Origin: DASXUL01 sp036504855 | GTDB taxonomy: Bacteria; Armatimonadota; DTGP01; JAKQQT01 | Assembly (NCBI GenBank): GCA_036504855.1 | Contig: DASXUL010000031.1 | Span: 20,668 to 84,667 of the forward strand | Reading direction: 5' to 3' | DNA length: 64,000 nt | In this document: piece after piece, positions 63,954 through 64,000 of the stretch | Layout of the letters: every line of letters begins with the position of its first letter | Position numbering within the stretch: position 1 is the stretch's first letter | Notes under the pieces: model-generated | Told to the model about the DNA's origin: nothing | Database searches by the model: none | What the model saw: the letters and a program-made list of their open reading frames with translations, nothing else | Translations under genes and position numbers: made by a program

Positions 63954-64000
63954 CGTTCGCGGCAAGCGAGACTTGAGGGGCCGGCGCGGATACCCGCGCC

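Overview
The window is GC-rich bacterial chromosome with dense, mostly housekeeping coding and no tRNA, rRNA, phage or transposase. Several traits suggest a deep-branching diderm lineage such as Armatimonadota: a TonB-type protein, M16 peptidase pairs, class II (B12-dependent) ribonucleotide reductase, and secreted proteins ending in dockerin-like segments of the form xxAxxALRxAxGL. This assignment is inference from gene content.

Layout. 1-8.5 kb: start of a secreted protein, a membrane protein, a large secreted protein with an STN-like and a GHL10-like glycosidase domain, then a minus-strand cluster (TonB, PspA, membrane-anchored substrate-binding protein, membrane coiled-coil protein) that looks like an envelope-stress unit. 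8.6-11.4 kb (minus): thioredoxin, RdgB, RNase PH and a methyltransferase. 11.5-16.1 kb: DCC thiol protein, NrdJ behind two tandem NrdR boxes, and an AbiJ-like defence gene between two palindromes. 16.7-22.8 kb: acidic low-complexity protein, small membrane protein, QueG, an M16 peptidase pair and a secreted TTHB210-like protein. 22.9-34.2 kb: DUF4149 protein and glycolate oxidase GlcD-GlcE, an inverted beta-helix gene, then GlcF, a membrane protein, RecN, SteA and SteB. 34.3-39.4 kb: a 1679-residue subtilase with three P-domains. 39.7-49.9 kb: UbiB kinase, a GSP17M-like protein, MFS exporter, aldo/keto reductase, secreted HExxH peptidase, a LemA/nucleotidyltransferase/TPM operon and an ABC exporter. 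49.9-51.6 kb: a tandemly duplicated antitoxin/PIN-toxin module, the first toxin broken by one TGA. 51.6-64 kb: SDR, isocitrate dehydrogenase, PrmC, small proteins, PP2C phosphatase, fused CobA-HemD, aconitase with an extra segment, and a VIT/VWA protein.

The most unusual non-coding signal is a family of at least seven long inverted repeats whose arms are runs of a degenerate heptad (TCAGTNN or TCAGCNN) around a locus-specific GC-rich inner stem. They fill most of the intergenic gap where they occur. One contains the stop codons of both converging genes, and one ends four bases before a start codon. Three other palindrome types (11.5 kb, 16.2 kb, and the GGACACGG hairpins at 16.4 and 39.6 kb) are present. 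Other points of interest are the duplicated toxin-antitoxin locus, which carries along the 3' end of the ABC gene, the recN-steA-steB order known from Actinobacteria, and the PspA cluster.
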